A DNA stretch of 64,000 bases from Sesamum alatum (taxonomy: Eukaryota; Streptophyta; Magnoliopsida; Lamiales; Pedaliaceae): assembly GCA_034509735.1 (NCBI GenBank), contig JACGWO010000012.1, positions 23,775,188 to 23,839,187 on the forward strand. Direction: 5' to 3'. The notes under the pieces were generated by a model. That model worked only from the letters and a program-made list of their open reading frames with translations. It searched no databases and was not told the origin of the DNA. Shown piece by piece: positions 35,038 through 47,185 of the stretch. Position 1 is the stretch's first letter. Each line of letters begins with the position of its first letter. The position numbers and the translations under genes were made by a program.

Positions 35038-37184
35038 CACTACAAAAAAAAAAAAAACAGTTTATTGGACGGAAATTTGGGACGTCCAACAGTGGTCGCA
35101 AAATCTGTCCCAACTTCCGACGTTTTTGTAACGGATTTTACGAATTTCCGATGGATTCCTTTAATAGATGGAGGAATTGAACAATTCGTCGGAAAAAGGA
35201 TACAGTCGTTGCACATTCCATCGGAAAATAGGACATGAAAATATGTTCGTCGCTAATCGTCGGAACGTTTGTCGGAAATATTTCTTTTCTCCAAGTTTGA
35301 GACGGAGTTTCCGACGGCGTACTGGTCGTCGGAACGTTCCGACAGAATTCCGACCACTTGACAATTTTTTGCGACTGTAAAGCACCAAAACAATGTTCCG
35401 ATGACAATCCGTCAAAAATTTTGTCGCTAAATATAATATTTTGACACAGAATTTTCGACGCCAAATGATGGTCACAAACTTTGTAACGGATAGGTTGTGT
35501 CATCAGAAATGTCGTTTCAAAAACCGTCGGAAAAAGGTCTAACGACTATATTACAATGGCTATATTATAACGGCTATATGTCATCGGAAAATTCATCCCA
35601 AAAACCATCGGAAAATGGTCTAACGGCTATATTACAATTAATAAATCCGTCGAAAAATCCGTCGGAAAATTCATTCCAAATAACAGTATATATTTGAGTG
35701 CTACCTCTCATTTATGTTCCCATCACTTGCATTATACCTTTCAAATTAACCCCTCAAATCTAAAATATATACATATCAACCTTCAATTACATTCATATAT
35801 ATATATATATACATATATAAATATATCGAATTTGCGCAATATTCCAGAACTTGTGATCGGCTATTTTCTTCTGAAAAATTGAGTTGGAGGGTGTCCATCG
35901 TTATCATCAGGTAATTAATAAATAATGTAACCATTTAATTTAAGTCTCTCATGTTGTTCTTGGTTTTAATGTCTTATATAATTAATTGTGTATTAAATAT
36001 TTAATTTAGACTTTATATATAATTGTTGAAGTATTTGTAAGTAATATGTCTAAGCATATATTTTTATATAATTAGGTAAAAATGTTAAGACAATCTAGGA
36101 GTTGGATGTATGAGAAATATCTGCGGGGGAATATTGTTGTTTGGCAGGAGTTTGAGGATAGTATTCGGGATTTCGTAGATTGGGCTAAGAATCAGCGTAC
36201 ACACATGAGCGGAGATAAAATTAGGTGCCCCTGTTGTAAGTGCAGAAACCATAAGTTTAAAACGACGGATGAGGTTATGTACGACATATGTATGAAGGGT
36301 TTTGTGGAGGGATACTACAATTGGACTGCCCATGGTGAGGCACAGGTGTTGGAGTACTATGATAATCAACCCATGCCGGTTTGTGCAGGGGATGAGCTGC
36401 CGTCAGAGCGTCTAGATTGGGATTTGTTTTAATTTTTATTTTATATGCTTTGTAAAATGACAATATTTACTTTTGGCAATTAGTTATAATTTTAATGGAT
36501 AAAATGTGGTTTCTAAAAAAATATTTTTAGTAAAATATTAGAAAATAAAAATAATATTTTTATAAAACTTAATAAATATTTGGGATGGATTTCGGGATGA
36601 CAATCGTCGCAAATTACATCGGAATATTTTGGAATGAAATTGTGACCATTTCGATTTATATTCCGTCCCTAATTATTTTCAATTCTCAAATTAATTTGGG
36701 ACGGTTTTCGACGAATATTTTCCGATGATGAAATATTCGTCACAATTTTTCGGACCAACTTTCCGACGAATGTTCCACCACACATTATGTCACAATTTTT
36801 TCGATAAATTTTCTGACAAATTTTCCGACGAATGTTCCGACGACACCATATAAATTTTTTTGTTTAAAATTCATTGCAAATTCTCAAATTTTGTCCTAAA
36901 ATCTGTTCCAACTTTCATTCCAAATAAAAAAATATATTTTCGTCCTATGGACGAAATTTCCGACAGCATTAATGGACCATCGGAACTCCGTTACAAATAT
37001 TCCGACAGAAATGCATTTTCGTCGGAACGTTCGTCGGAAATAGTTTCCGACGTGCCTTTTTGAAACGGTGACCGTTTCGTCCCACATCCGTTGGAAAGTT
37101 TGTCGGAAACCTTATTAGCAATGAATTTTCGTCGGAAAGTCCATCCCAATATATGTCCCAAATAAGCCTTTTTTTTTTGTAGTG
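35038..37184 (+). mobile_element. CACTA (En/Spm-type) element, 2147 bp, non-autonomous
   Basis: Ends CACTACAAAAAAA and ...TTTTTTTTGTAGTG lie between a 3-bp duplication AAA (35035-35037, 37185-37187). Both subterminal regions (35080-35660 and 36590-37150) are packed with short copies of ttccgacg / cgtcggaa in both orientations, as expected for transposase-binding repeats. One recognisable coding region lies at 36082-36432. The TNP2 catalytic part is absent. Confidence 0.88.
36082..36432 (+). CDS. Transposase-associated domain protein (CACTA element)
   Basis: This 116-residue frame begins MLRQSRSWMYEKY and carries RSWMY, a DFVDWAK stretch, CPCCKCRN and DICMKGFVEGYYNWTAHGE. These are the landmarks of the transposase-associated domain (Pfam Transpos_assoc) found at the N-terminus of plant En/Spm TNP2-type proteins. 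The Cys pattern suggests metal binding. The usual following transposase is missing, so this is an N-terminal remnant or a small product. It is preceded by a possible AG acceptor (aattag before gtaaaaATG), which hints at an upstream intron. Function alone is unknown. Confidence 0.75.
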   Translation: MLRQSRSWMYEKYLRGNIVVWQEFEDSIRDFVDWAKNQRTHMSGDKIRCPCCKCRNHKFKTTDEVMYDICMKGFVEGYYNWTAHGEAQVLEYYDNQPMPVCAGDELPSERLDWDLF

Positions 37185-37770
37185 AAAGCATGTAAATAAT
37201 ACTTTGATAATATTTAAAACTTGATACTGAAATATTATTAACATACATCATAGGATCTTACAATACAAATATTGGTAGGATAATCCAATTAGATTACGTT
37301 TTTATAACAATAGTCTATAAATAATTAGTTTGCAATCATTTAGTGTCAAAAAAATAAAAACCAATGACATTCAAAAATAGTAGTAAAGAAAACATATATA
37401 TTACATACACATGCATAATATAACAAAAAATATAACAGAATTAAACAATAGCAAATAGGCATAATAAAACCTACAAATAAAAATTGATCAATTTTATTAA
37501 TTAAAATGGAATTTCTTCTAAAAACAATTGAAGATAAGGAGCTTCGACTATATTTTTATAATGAATCCACAAGTGTTTGTTCCCCATTATGAAAGGACAA
37601 CTATACCCTTACTTAAGTATTCCTTTTAATAATATATAATAATTAGTTATAAAAGAATAAAATCTATAAAGAAAACAAAATTGTTTAATAGTTCTAATGG
37701 CTCTAAACAACTTAGAGAATGAATAACAAATTCAAATAAAAGAATAAATATGCAAATAATATTTCAACAC

Positions 37771-38610
37771 AATAACTTTGCTATAAGAAATCTTAATTAT
37801 ATTAAGAAAATTTTAATTTACTATGGAACATTAAAAATGAAAATAACCAACACATGAATAATATAAAAAATATCAATCTAAACTTACATCTATATATATA
37901 ATATTAAGGAATAAGTCTTTAATTATAAATAAAAATTATCAATTTGATTAAATTAGAATAACTTTTCTATAAGAAATCTTAATTATATTAAGAAAATTTT
38001 AGTTTACTATGGAACATTAAAATTGAAAATAACCAACACATGAATAATATAAAAATATCAATCTAAACTTACATCTATATATATAAGGGTTAATTGCAAA
38101 TTTCGTCCTGTAATTATAGGGATTTGGCATTTTGGTCATTTAAGTTTTTAGGGTAGCAAAATAGTCCTTTAACTTTTTAATTTTTTAAAACTCGCCGGAA
38201 TAATGACACGCGATTCACACGTGAGGCTTTTAAACTCGCCGGAAGAAGGGGCAATGCCTGAATGTGGTATCACTCAAGAAGACAATCAACCTCATCGCGT
38301 GCCATTATTCCGGCAAGTTTTAAAAAATCCGGCGACCAGAGGACGAAAATCACGAAAATTAAAAAGTTAAAGGATTATTTTGCAACCCTAGAAACTTAAA
38401 GGACCAAAACACCAAATACCTATAATTATAGGACGAAAATTGCAATTAATTGAAAACTTAAAGGACTATTTTGCTACCCTAGAAACTTAAAGGACCAAAA
38501 CGCCAAATACCTATAATTACAGGACGAAAATTGCAATTAACCCTATACATAATATTAAGGAATAAGTCTTTAATTATAAAGAAAATTATCAATTTGATTA
38601 AATTAGAAGT
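37771..38610. repeat. 186-bp tandem duplication, second unit interrupted
   Basis: Unit 1 (37771-37956) and unit 2 (37957 to ~38610) share aataactttnctataagaa to attatcaatttgattaaatt. Unit 2 is interrupted by the 457-bp element at 38087. Unit 1 therefore provides an adjacent empty site. Confidence 0.8.
38087..38543. mobile_element. 457-bp Mutator-like MITE
   Basis: Ends gggttaattgcaaatttcgt and ...gaaaattgcaattaaccc have 9-bp flanks tatatataa / tatacataa (one mismatch). The neighbouring tandem unit shows the unfilled site. The right arm is partly duplicated inside (about 38365-38450 and 38451-38540). Confidence 0.8.
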
Positions 38611-38691
38611 GCTATTGAAAATTTTAAAAAGAGTGGTGACTTCTGACTAATTGATTTTATTTCAATATTAATAGGCTAAAAACACCATGCA

Positions 38692-38719
38692 TCCCCTCCC
38701 ACCCCACCCCCCACCCCCA
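38692..38719 (-). other. G-quadruplex-type motif on the minus strand
   Basis: The + strand has five C runs of 3-6 separated by single bases (cccctcccaccccacccccc and onward). The minus strand is thus a G3+N1 run able to fold as a quadruplex. It stands alone in AT-rich DNA. Confidence 0.6.
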
Positions 38720-39911
38720 AACAAGATATTGACATTGAAGAAGAGTATAAATAGTAATATAATAAATAATTTAATTTAAAACCTTACCTTATTGAGCAGT
38801 AAATTAATTAACATAATCATAGGTCCTAACGAGACAAATATAACTATTTTATGCTTTAAAATGTGCATAAAAGTTGTAACATTTGGTCCCCTTGTATTAT
38901 TATGCACTTAACGGCCACATAGCATTTTCTTTTAAATATGCAAGGAAAAGGTGTTATGGGACCAAAAGTGCTGCTTTTTAATACTTAGAATACCAAAATT
39001 GAAAATCTCAAAACCAACAGACCAAATTAAAGTGGAAATGACCGTTACGGGATGAAAATTGTCATTTTCCCTTACAAAAATAAGGAAAGTCAAATGATGA
39101 GTAAACATTAACACAATAACAATTAAAAGTATAAGATTTTAAAATAATTGTATACTAACACATTAGTACAATTACATTTTCATATTAAGAAAATTAATAA
39201 ATTTTGAGAATAAATTTAGTAGAATAAAATAATTAAAAAAGTGAGTTAATTATGTTGAAATTAGAAAAAAAAAAGATTAATATATTTTTCCAAGAATAAA
39301 TTTATAAAAATAACTTAAAAGTGTAAAAGGCATGATTACTAAAGAGAATAAAAACTGATATAAGAATCGAATATTATTAAATTGAAATTGCTTATGAAAA
39401 TTCAACTATTGAGGGAACCTCTTAGTATAATTCTGAATGCTTTATTTTTACATCTATTGTTTTTTATATTAATGGCATAAAAGTTGTACAACAACAAATG
39501 TGACATAAAAAAAATTAAGTTGTAACATTATATATTACTGAATAAGAAATAGATTATACACATTAGATGCATACAAAAATAAGTCAAGAAGTCAAACTAA
39601 GAATATATAGAATTAAATATGCAATATAAAGGCAAAAAATAAAACTGTATACAATAATATTTTAAAATTGAGAATCTAATACAACATGTAAATAATACTT
39701 TGACAATATAAAAAAGTTGATACTGAAATAAATTAATATCATTATAGGATGGTATACTACAAATATTGGTACTATGGTCCAATTTGATTATAGTTTTATG
39801 ACAATAGTCGATAAATAATTAGTTTGTAATCATTTAGCAACAAGAAATTAAAAACAATTTACATTCAAATATATTAGTAAAAAAAAACATACAACAAACA
39901 CATAAAAAATA
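38720..39911. other. AT-rich intergenic DNA with repeat fragments
   Basis: No gene is seen. About 38870-39075 contains one-sided 'tttggtcc'/'ggaccaaa' phrases of the MITE type. 39360-39690 is a diverged copy of 34690-35030. Confidence 0.45.
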
Positions 39912-40409
39912 GGATTAAATATATATAATTTTCATCCGGTATCTTTTGTATTTTGGCATTTTAGACCTTTATCTTTCTAGGGTAGCAAATAGGTCCTCTA
40001 ATTTTTAAACTTTTTGCGATTTTGGTCCTTTAGTCGTCGGAGTTTGCAAATATTGCCGGATTTTTTTTAATTTAGGCCTTTTGTTCTCATTGGTCACTTT
40101 AATGGACCAAAATCGCAAAAAATTATAAGTTACAAGACTCATTTGCTACACTAGAAAGATAAAGGACTAAAACACCAAAATATAAAAGATATAGGATGAA
40201 AATTTGGTTCTATGTTGGCAGTAATTTGATCAATGGGAACAAAAGCCCAAAATTAAAAAAAAAATCCGATAATATTTGCAAACTTTGGTGATTGAAGGAC
40301 CAAAATCACGAAAAAATTAAAAGTTACAGGACCTATTTGTTAACCTAGAAAGATAAAGGAGTAAAACGCCAAAATATAAAAGATACATGACGAAAAGTCC
40401 ATTTAAGCC
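39912..40409. mobile_element. 498-bp Mutator-like MITE (family of 56024)
   Basis: Ends ggattaaatatat and ...ccatttaagcc have degenerate 9-bp flanks (taaaaaata / taaaacatt). The interior shares ggtcctttagtcgtcggag and tttgcaaatattgccg with the 56024-56518 copy. Confidence 0.65.
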
Positions 40410-40914
40410 TAAAACATTTAACAAAAAATAAAACAAAATTAAATGATAGAAAATATGCATAATAAAACCTAAAAATACAATTGATCAATTTTATCAAATT
40501 GGAATTTCTTCTATCCAAGATAAGGAGTTTCGACTAATTATTTTTAATTATTTTTATTTTAATATTAAGTTTTTGAATATTATTATTTTTATTTTCATAT
40601 TAATTGGTTTAATACATAATAATAAAATAATCATTAGTGAATATACAAAAATAAAATTTTAATATTGGGGAATATATTTTTATTCGATAGTACCAATTAA
40701 ATTTTGAAAGTGAATTACAAATAATAGAATTGAATAGTTTCCTTACTGATTAAACTAATTGTTATCAATTTGTTTGAAAATATAATTGTATAACATTAAT
40801 GTTTCAATGAAAGAAATATAAATAATATCATGAATTTAACATAAATGATATATTTACCTCTAAAAATATATATTGTATACGTGCATCGCATATGCTTCTT
40901 AGTATTATTTAAAA

Positions 40915-41350
40915 GAGTGAATTACAATGACCTCTCCTGAGGTTTGGCCTAATTACGGATACCTCCTCATTGTTTCAAAAATTACAAATACCCTCATGAG
41001 ATTTATAACCGCCTAACAAATAACCCATTTTCATCCATTTTTATGGGTGAACTTACCAAAATGCATTTATACAAATTGAACATTTTTTAAAAGTTTTTTA
41101 ATTTTTTTTGGGATAAAAATGCGTAGGGAGAGGGTTTTTATGTTTTTTACATAGAGGAGTAATAACGTAATTTGCCTCGGCTGATTTTTCTACAATTTTT
41201 TTTTAAAAAAAAAAATCAAAGGTAAAATGGACTATTTCATCACTTGGTTAAAAATTACAAACCTCAGGGGGGTATTTTGTAACTTTTAAAATAACAAAGG
41301 GGTAATCTGTAATTATGTCAAACCTCATGGGAGATCATTGTAATTCACCC
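40915..41350. mobile_element. Family A inverted-repeat element, copy 4
   Basis: Ends gagtgaattacaatgacctc and ...gtaattcaccc; the 9-bp flanks are only partly alike (tatttaaaa / tatttaggg). Inverted orientation of the centre relative to copy 3. Confidence 0.6.
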
Positions 41351-41509
41351 TATTTAGGGTAAGCAAAATTATAAGGTATTTCACAAATTAAGAAACATTG
41401 TTTTGAAATTTAATAGTACTTTGTAAATGAAAAGATCATATTCATTAAGCTCAATGACTTTAAACTTTTAAAAATATTGTAAAAGCTTTCTATTCAATAA
41501 AAATTTAAA

Positions 41510-44182
41510 AGTTAAATAACTAAATAAGTTGTTATGTAAACACATTGCTTCATTATTCATTTGCTTGTTCAATTTTGTTGGCAGGGAAAATCCTCTTACT
41601 TAATTTCATGAATTTCTTGGTTTTTCTCCAAGAAATTATTAATTATCTCCCACTGCTTGGCCTTTGAATTTCAATATCATCTTTTTTATTTATCATTTAC
41701 TATTTACATCATCTTCGCAAGATACTACATCATGTTTCTTATCAATTTGATGCATTTACTTTAGGGTAAATTACAACGAGCTCCCCTAAAATTGACATAA
41801 TTACGAATACCTTCTCATTGTTTAGGACACTACCATATCCCCTAATGTTTGATGAAATATAAGATGGACTTTTCTATAGGAAGTTTTAACAATGCATATA
41901 AATTAAAGCTTGGTCAAAATATGAGAATATATGTAATACTTATTGTTCTTCAAGAACATGTCATATGTATAAACAGTCCTTTTTTTTTAATATATTTTTG
42001 CCTCTATGTAAGACTTAAGCCAGAATATTTATATTTTAAGATTTCTTATCTTTTGTATCACAATACATCTTGTATATACATAAATAATATTCAAGGTACA
42101 TGAATTTGAATATTTAAATAATTTAACTTGATCATTAATAACATATTAACTTTATCTGCTACTACATAAATCAAAACCAAATAACTATGAACATGCTATC
42201 AATTTAATGTTAACTTTTATCTTTATATGACCTTTATATGTAATAATGTTTTCTAGTTTGTGTTTTGGAAGTGACAATTTTTATGACAATTCATTATAGT
42301 AGGTTTTAGATACTTTGAAAATAGAGGACCTTATCAATTATATTGTTTATGTTTATAGCAGTAATTAAAATAATTCTTTGGTATTTATTTGATGAGTGAA
42401 TTTATTTTTCATTTTATTTTGTTTTGAACATATGTTAAAAGTATATTTTTTATTTTTATAATGTCTAAATAATTTAAAAATATACCATTTAAAGGATTTA
42501 AAATAATGTTCCAATTAATGAGCCTATCCGGTTTCTTTGCTTCAACTTTTGACAAATCATATACTTCTAAAAATTAAAAAGTCATAGGATGGTTTAAGCG
42601 CAATACATAGACTTGACATGTAACATAATCATACAAGGATCACTTGCAATCAAAATCTTTTCGTAAAATCCTCAATTTTTCCTTTAGAGTAATTGAAAAT
42701 TATTGGAACTTTTTGATAGAATTTTTTAAATATAATAATATGTATTTTGAGGATAAAAGAATGCACCTCTATTATTTTGGCATAACTTTTTGAATTCCTA
42801 TTGATGTTCTATAGAATGTGTAATACATATGTCTACCAAATCTATATTTAAAAGCTCATAGACATGTATTGATCACTTTATTTTTTTATTATAAAAATTT
42901 CATCTCCTAGTGATATTGTGTTATGCATACATTTGCTTTATCAGATCCAAAAGGTATAATTAAAATATCTCTTTCAAAATTTTATACCATATTCTTGTGA
43001 ATGGTCGATTAAGAAATGAAGAGACACACCAGAAACTTAAAATAATATAATTTTGCCTTCTAATTCTTACATAATTTATGTGGTGCTTTATTAATAATTT
43101 TTTGGACTTTATATCTTATGAATTAGCACTACTTAAAACAAAACATGGAGAGACAATGCAATAATATAATAGAACCACTTCAATTCTCTTATTTTTCTAT
43201 TTTTTTCCCTGACTATAGAAAAAACATTATTCCAAAATTATTTACTCCATTGTGAATCATTTATTTTTTAATTGTTTAATTTAGCTATGAATATTTTACT
43301 ATTTTAAGATATAATATCTATCATTAAAAATTTAAGTTTTTATTAGAATAATTATATAGTTATTCAATTAAATAAATATATTATAAATAATTGAATGGGT
43401 AATTGATTTCAAAAAGAGTACCCAGATTTGATGAATTTGTATAAACACAAGATAGTTATCATTGGATAAAGTTTCACTACTTTTATGATCGAAAAAATCT
43501 ATAAGTTATAACAGTATCATGAAACTAATTAATCTTGTAGAAAAAAAATTCACTTGATAGTGCTTTTGTTTTTTGTATTAAACTTATGAACTTCTATTTA
43601 ATGTAAAAAGGTTGATAGTTTACTTTTTAGCTTTTGTCTGCTTAGACATTGGACTTTAAAAATTTTATAATTAATAATCTTTATGATACATATATTTCAT
43701 CCCCATATTCGTGATGAGAACTCATCATTATTTATATAAAAAAGGCTAATAATTTTACTTATTTTGATTTTCATCAATTATCTTCTATTGAGCTTTTAGA
43801 TCTTATATTAATTCTCTGAATAATATTTACCTTTCATCCTTGTTATATTTTGTGATGAAAAATCACCATGTAAATTACTCCATATTTCAAATTTATTTCA
43901 TGTTTCATAAATAAGATTTTTGTTCTTTTTCTTTTTTAATTGGGCAAATTGAAAAAATAATAATTAGCTATTTTATTTTTTATTTCTTATATTAACTAGT
44001 TTTTACTTAAATTTTAATGTTATTCTATTTCACTTTCTAGCTTTAACCGTCATATATAATTTTTAAAATTTTATAATTAATTCTTTTACCCCCAAAACTA
44101 GATATGGGATGATCAAATCGCCAATAGATGATCAATCAGTAGTTGATATATTGTGTCGGAAAAGGAGAAAAATATGATACGC
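41510..44182. repeat. Segmental duplication, copy 1
   Basis: It is collinear with 51605-54743, from ataactaaataagttgttat to ggaaaaggagaaaaatatga. Scattered substitutions and small indels separate the copies. No coding region is shared or convincing; apparent open frames are not conserved between the copies. It includes a half family A element (41763-41825). This copy lacks the CACTA MITE present in copy 2. Confidence 0.85.
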
Positions 44183-44929
44183 TTAAGTATCAAACAATTT
44201 AACATAAAAAGTGAGGATTTTCTCGAGCACAATAGAGTGGCTATAATCATCCCACAATGTGTAAAAATATTTAAACAAAAAACTTCTAAAATTAGAACAT
44301 AGATAAGAAAATAAATATATCAGCTAAAATATTGAAGAATGGGGTATATAAAGCCCCTTATTCATTCATGCGTTCTTTTATTTGAAAAATTCAAGAAGTT
44401 CAATAAATTCATGATAATTATGTTGATATGTCATTAATTGAATTATTTTCTGTACTTTTATATAATTGAAGATCGTTGTTTTTCATCTTCAAATTTTTTT
44501 TGTTTGCCATTTTTATGTTTATATTATTTTATTAATTTTTATTTTCATTTTTCTGGACTTCTATTTCTCTTTCATTCTCTCGCTCTTTTTTTCAATAAAT
44601 CATAATAACTTTCTTCTAGTTTTTTAATATTTTCTATTTATCCAATTAACATATATATTTTAAAAAAAAAATAATTAGTTTTTTAAAATTTAAATTAAAT
44701 ATTTACAAATATCTAAATAATTGTTCAATGATAAGTTCTACCAATTAAAACAACTATTATTTTCTAAGTTTATGTATGAGGACTAAATTGCAATAAAAAA
44801 AAATAGAAAGTGGAGCACTAAATGATTTTTGTAAAAAAGAAAAAGTTTTACAGGGATAATAAGGAAAAATTATTTTGAGGACAGAATTATATGAGTGATA
44901 GGATTATCATGAATTAAATGAATGATAAA
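44183..44929. other. AT-rich intergenic DNA
   Basis: No gene or clear repeat boundary is seen. Confidence 0.5.
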
Positions 44930-45637
44930 AAAAGCCTTGTATTAATTGTAATGTGTTTACTTACATGTATTAAAAAATTGTGATAAAATCTGTGTAGTGT
45001 TTACTTTGTTGTATTAATTTATTTTTTATAGAAAAATACCCATTTACCCTTCAATAATTAAATAAAAGGGCCTAAAATCATTTCACCCACCTCTTTGCAA
45101 GAAGAGTTTAGTTGATCCTCATTCATTTCAATTTCTTTGAAGTACTCTCACCTCGTCCAAGTATCATCGGTAAGAACATGAATATCTTGAAAATATTTTA
45201 TAGTTGTTTATGTAATTGTTGTGATTTTCGTAATTTCTCTAATTTTGAAAATTAATTTTTTTAAGAACATTCAATTACTCTTGTAAGAACATTTATTTGA
45301 GAACTTTCAATTGTTCATCTTATTTCTTTCAGTTTCAATTTTTATTACGAATTTGTCGGCAAAAATTAAAAGAAATTAATTTTCTTTCACTTTCAGTTTT
45401 TATTGCTTTGAAATACGACTGCTAATTATGAAAAATTTCGCCTGCAAATTACAGATTTAAATGGTGTTTAATTTGGGAAAATAAAGTTTCATTTTGGTGC
45501 TTAATTTTTACGAATTTGTCTGCAAAATTAAAAGAAATTAATTTTCTTTCAGTTTCAGTTTTTATAACTTTCAAATTTCGCCTGCTAATTCTGAAAAATT
45601 TGGGCTGCAAATTACATTTTACAGCTTTCACTAGATA

Positions 45638-46146
45638 ATGGCAAACGGCCGGAGCACATCTTGGTCTTCTAGAAATGATTCTACATTTGGGAATACGAAT
45701 ACTAGTCGCCGCACTGCTTCTAATGTTCGCGGAAGTGTCGAGTTATGCTTATGCGGCAATATTGTCGTCACAAAAACCTCTTGGACTAACGCTAATCCTG
45801 GACGTCGATTTTGCGGTTGTTCCGATGCAAATGTATGGTTATATCTTTTACACAATTCGGCTTAGGTGTTTAGCTACCTAACGTATTCACATTTCAGGGT
45901 CGTTACTGTGGTATTTTCGAATGGATTGACCCCCCAATGTGTGATCGTAGCGTTGCTATCATACCCGGATTATTAAAGAAATTGAATGCTCACGAGAAGA
46001 AAATAAATGCTAACGAGGCGGAAATTGCATTGGTACGAGGTGAATTGAGGAAGGCCTTACGACAAAAGAACATAACTTTGGTTCTTGCTATGTTCTTATT
46101 CATACTCCATCTCGTAGTATTAGCTTTATATATGAATATCATTTAG
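45638..46146 (+). CDS. GRF-type zinc-finger membrane protein (two coding exons)
   Basis: Exon 1 is 45638-45832 (65 codons). A 65-bp phase-0 intron (45833-45897, gtatgg...tttcag) follows, then exon 2 at 45898-46146; total 147 residues. The spliced protein has a GRF zinc finger with C37, C39, C59, C61, C69 and C80 (CLCGN... NPGRRFCGC, then GRYCGIFEWIDPPMC across the splice). A charged helix likely to form a coiled coil (about 86-120) and a C-terminal hydrophobic segment (about 124-147, ITLVLAMFLFILHLV) suggest a tail-anchored protein. A 5' UTR intron 45170-45624 (gtaaga...tttacag) is plausible. GRF fingers bind nucleic acid in other proteins; the role of these small plant forms is not established. 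Splicing is inferred from frame and domain continuity. Confidence 0.75.
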
Positions 46147-46399
46147 AAGTAGTGAGAGTTTTTTGTTACTAACATGTGATTGACAAGAGTTTTTTGTAGT
46201 ATGGTGTACCTTTGAAATGGAATATATTCCTTATCTCCCCCTAAACCTCCATGAATAGTGAATGCGTTCAGCCTTTTCGGAGAATATCAACACAAGAAAT
46301 GTCACTAATTTCTACTAAACGTCTCATTACATGAAATTGAGCAGGAACTCGAGGTTTTAAAGTATAATTTAGTCCGCGTCTAGCCCTAAAATGTTGTAA

Positions 46400-47185
46400 T
46401 TAACACCTCCGAAAAACATACCACCGATAAAACAACCTTAACATCTTCAGGGCATCGACCAAAATTTCTTGAATAGCACGAAGAGCCTCTATTTTCTCGT
46501 GAAACCGCATCCTACCATTACAATTATAAACGGACTTAACGCACATATATACGCAATCAAAGTCATCCAAAACATTTAATCGATGCATAAAATACGAAAC
46601 CAATATTAGAATACAATACTAACATGTTGTATATATTTAAATAAGCATTAAACCAGAAAAACAGAATACCAAAAAAATAAAACAATGTCACCAAAGGTTG
46701 TAAAAATAGAGAAAATGAAAACAACCAACATATCACAAAATACCAAAAAAATAAAACAAAAATTTTGTCTGTAATGACCGAAAACAACCAACATATTAGT
46801 GAACTTCACCTAAACTGAAAATAGCACAAAAAAAATGGAGCATCACAATGGAAAATTCATAAACTACAATAAAAATAAAAATAAAAATTCGAACATACCT
46901 TGAAATGTAGGTTGGATCTGTAACATAAAACACCAAAAAAAAAATGAAGACATTTTGTTAGTAAAACCCATCAAGATGAAAAATCAAAATAAAAAAAAAT
47001 TAATCGGTAAACACATTCATCTTATAAAATGTAAAACTCTAGAGTACAAAATGAAAATGAAGAGTACAAAATGAAAATGAAGAAAAAGAATGGGAGAAGA
47101 TGAAGAAGAACTCACCTTCTTCTTCACTGCTGCTGCTCTCGTTCACTGACGAAGGAGAAATGAAGAAATGTGGTCAAAAGGCAAA
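46400..47185 (-). other. Possible minus-strand spliced transcript
   Basis: On the minus strand, a leader near 47185-47117 ends in a good donor (gaagaag/gtgagttc). A small exon-like piece near 46900-46925 sits between ttacag and gtatgttc. A 67-residue frame lies at 46603-46400 (MVSYFMHRLNVLDD...). I do not recognise the product. It is divergent in orientation from the GRF gene and may be a second gene of the same unit, or chance. Confidence 0.2.

Noticed and set aside
41849..42103. 84-residue frame in segmental duplication copy 1
   Set aside because: It is not kept open in the paralogous copy at 52380-52640, so there is no sign of coding selection.
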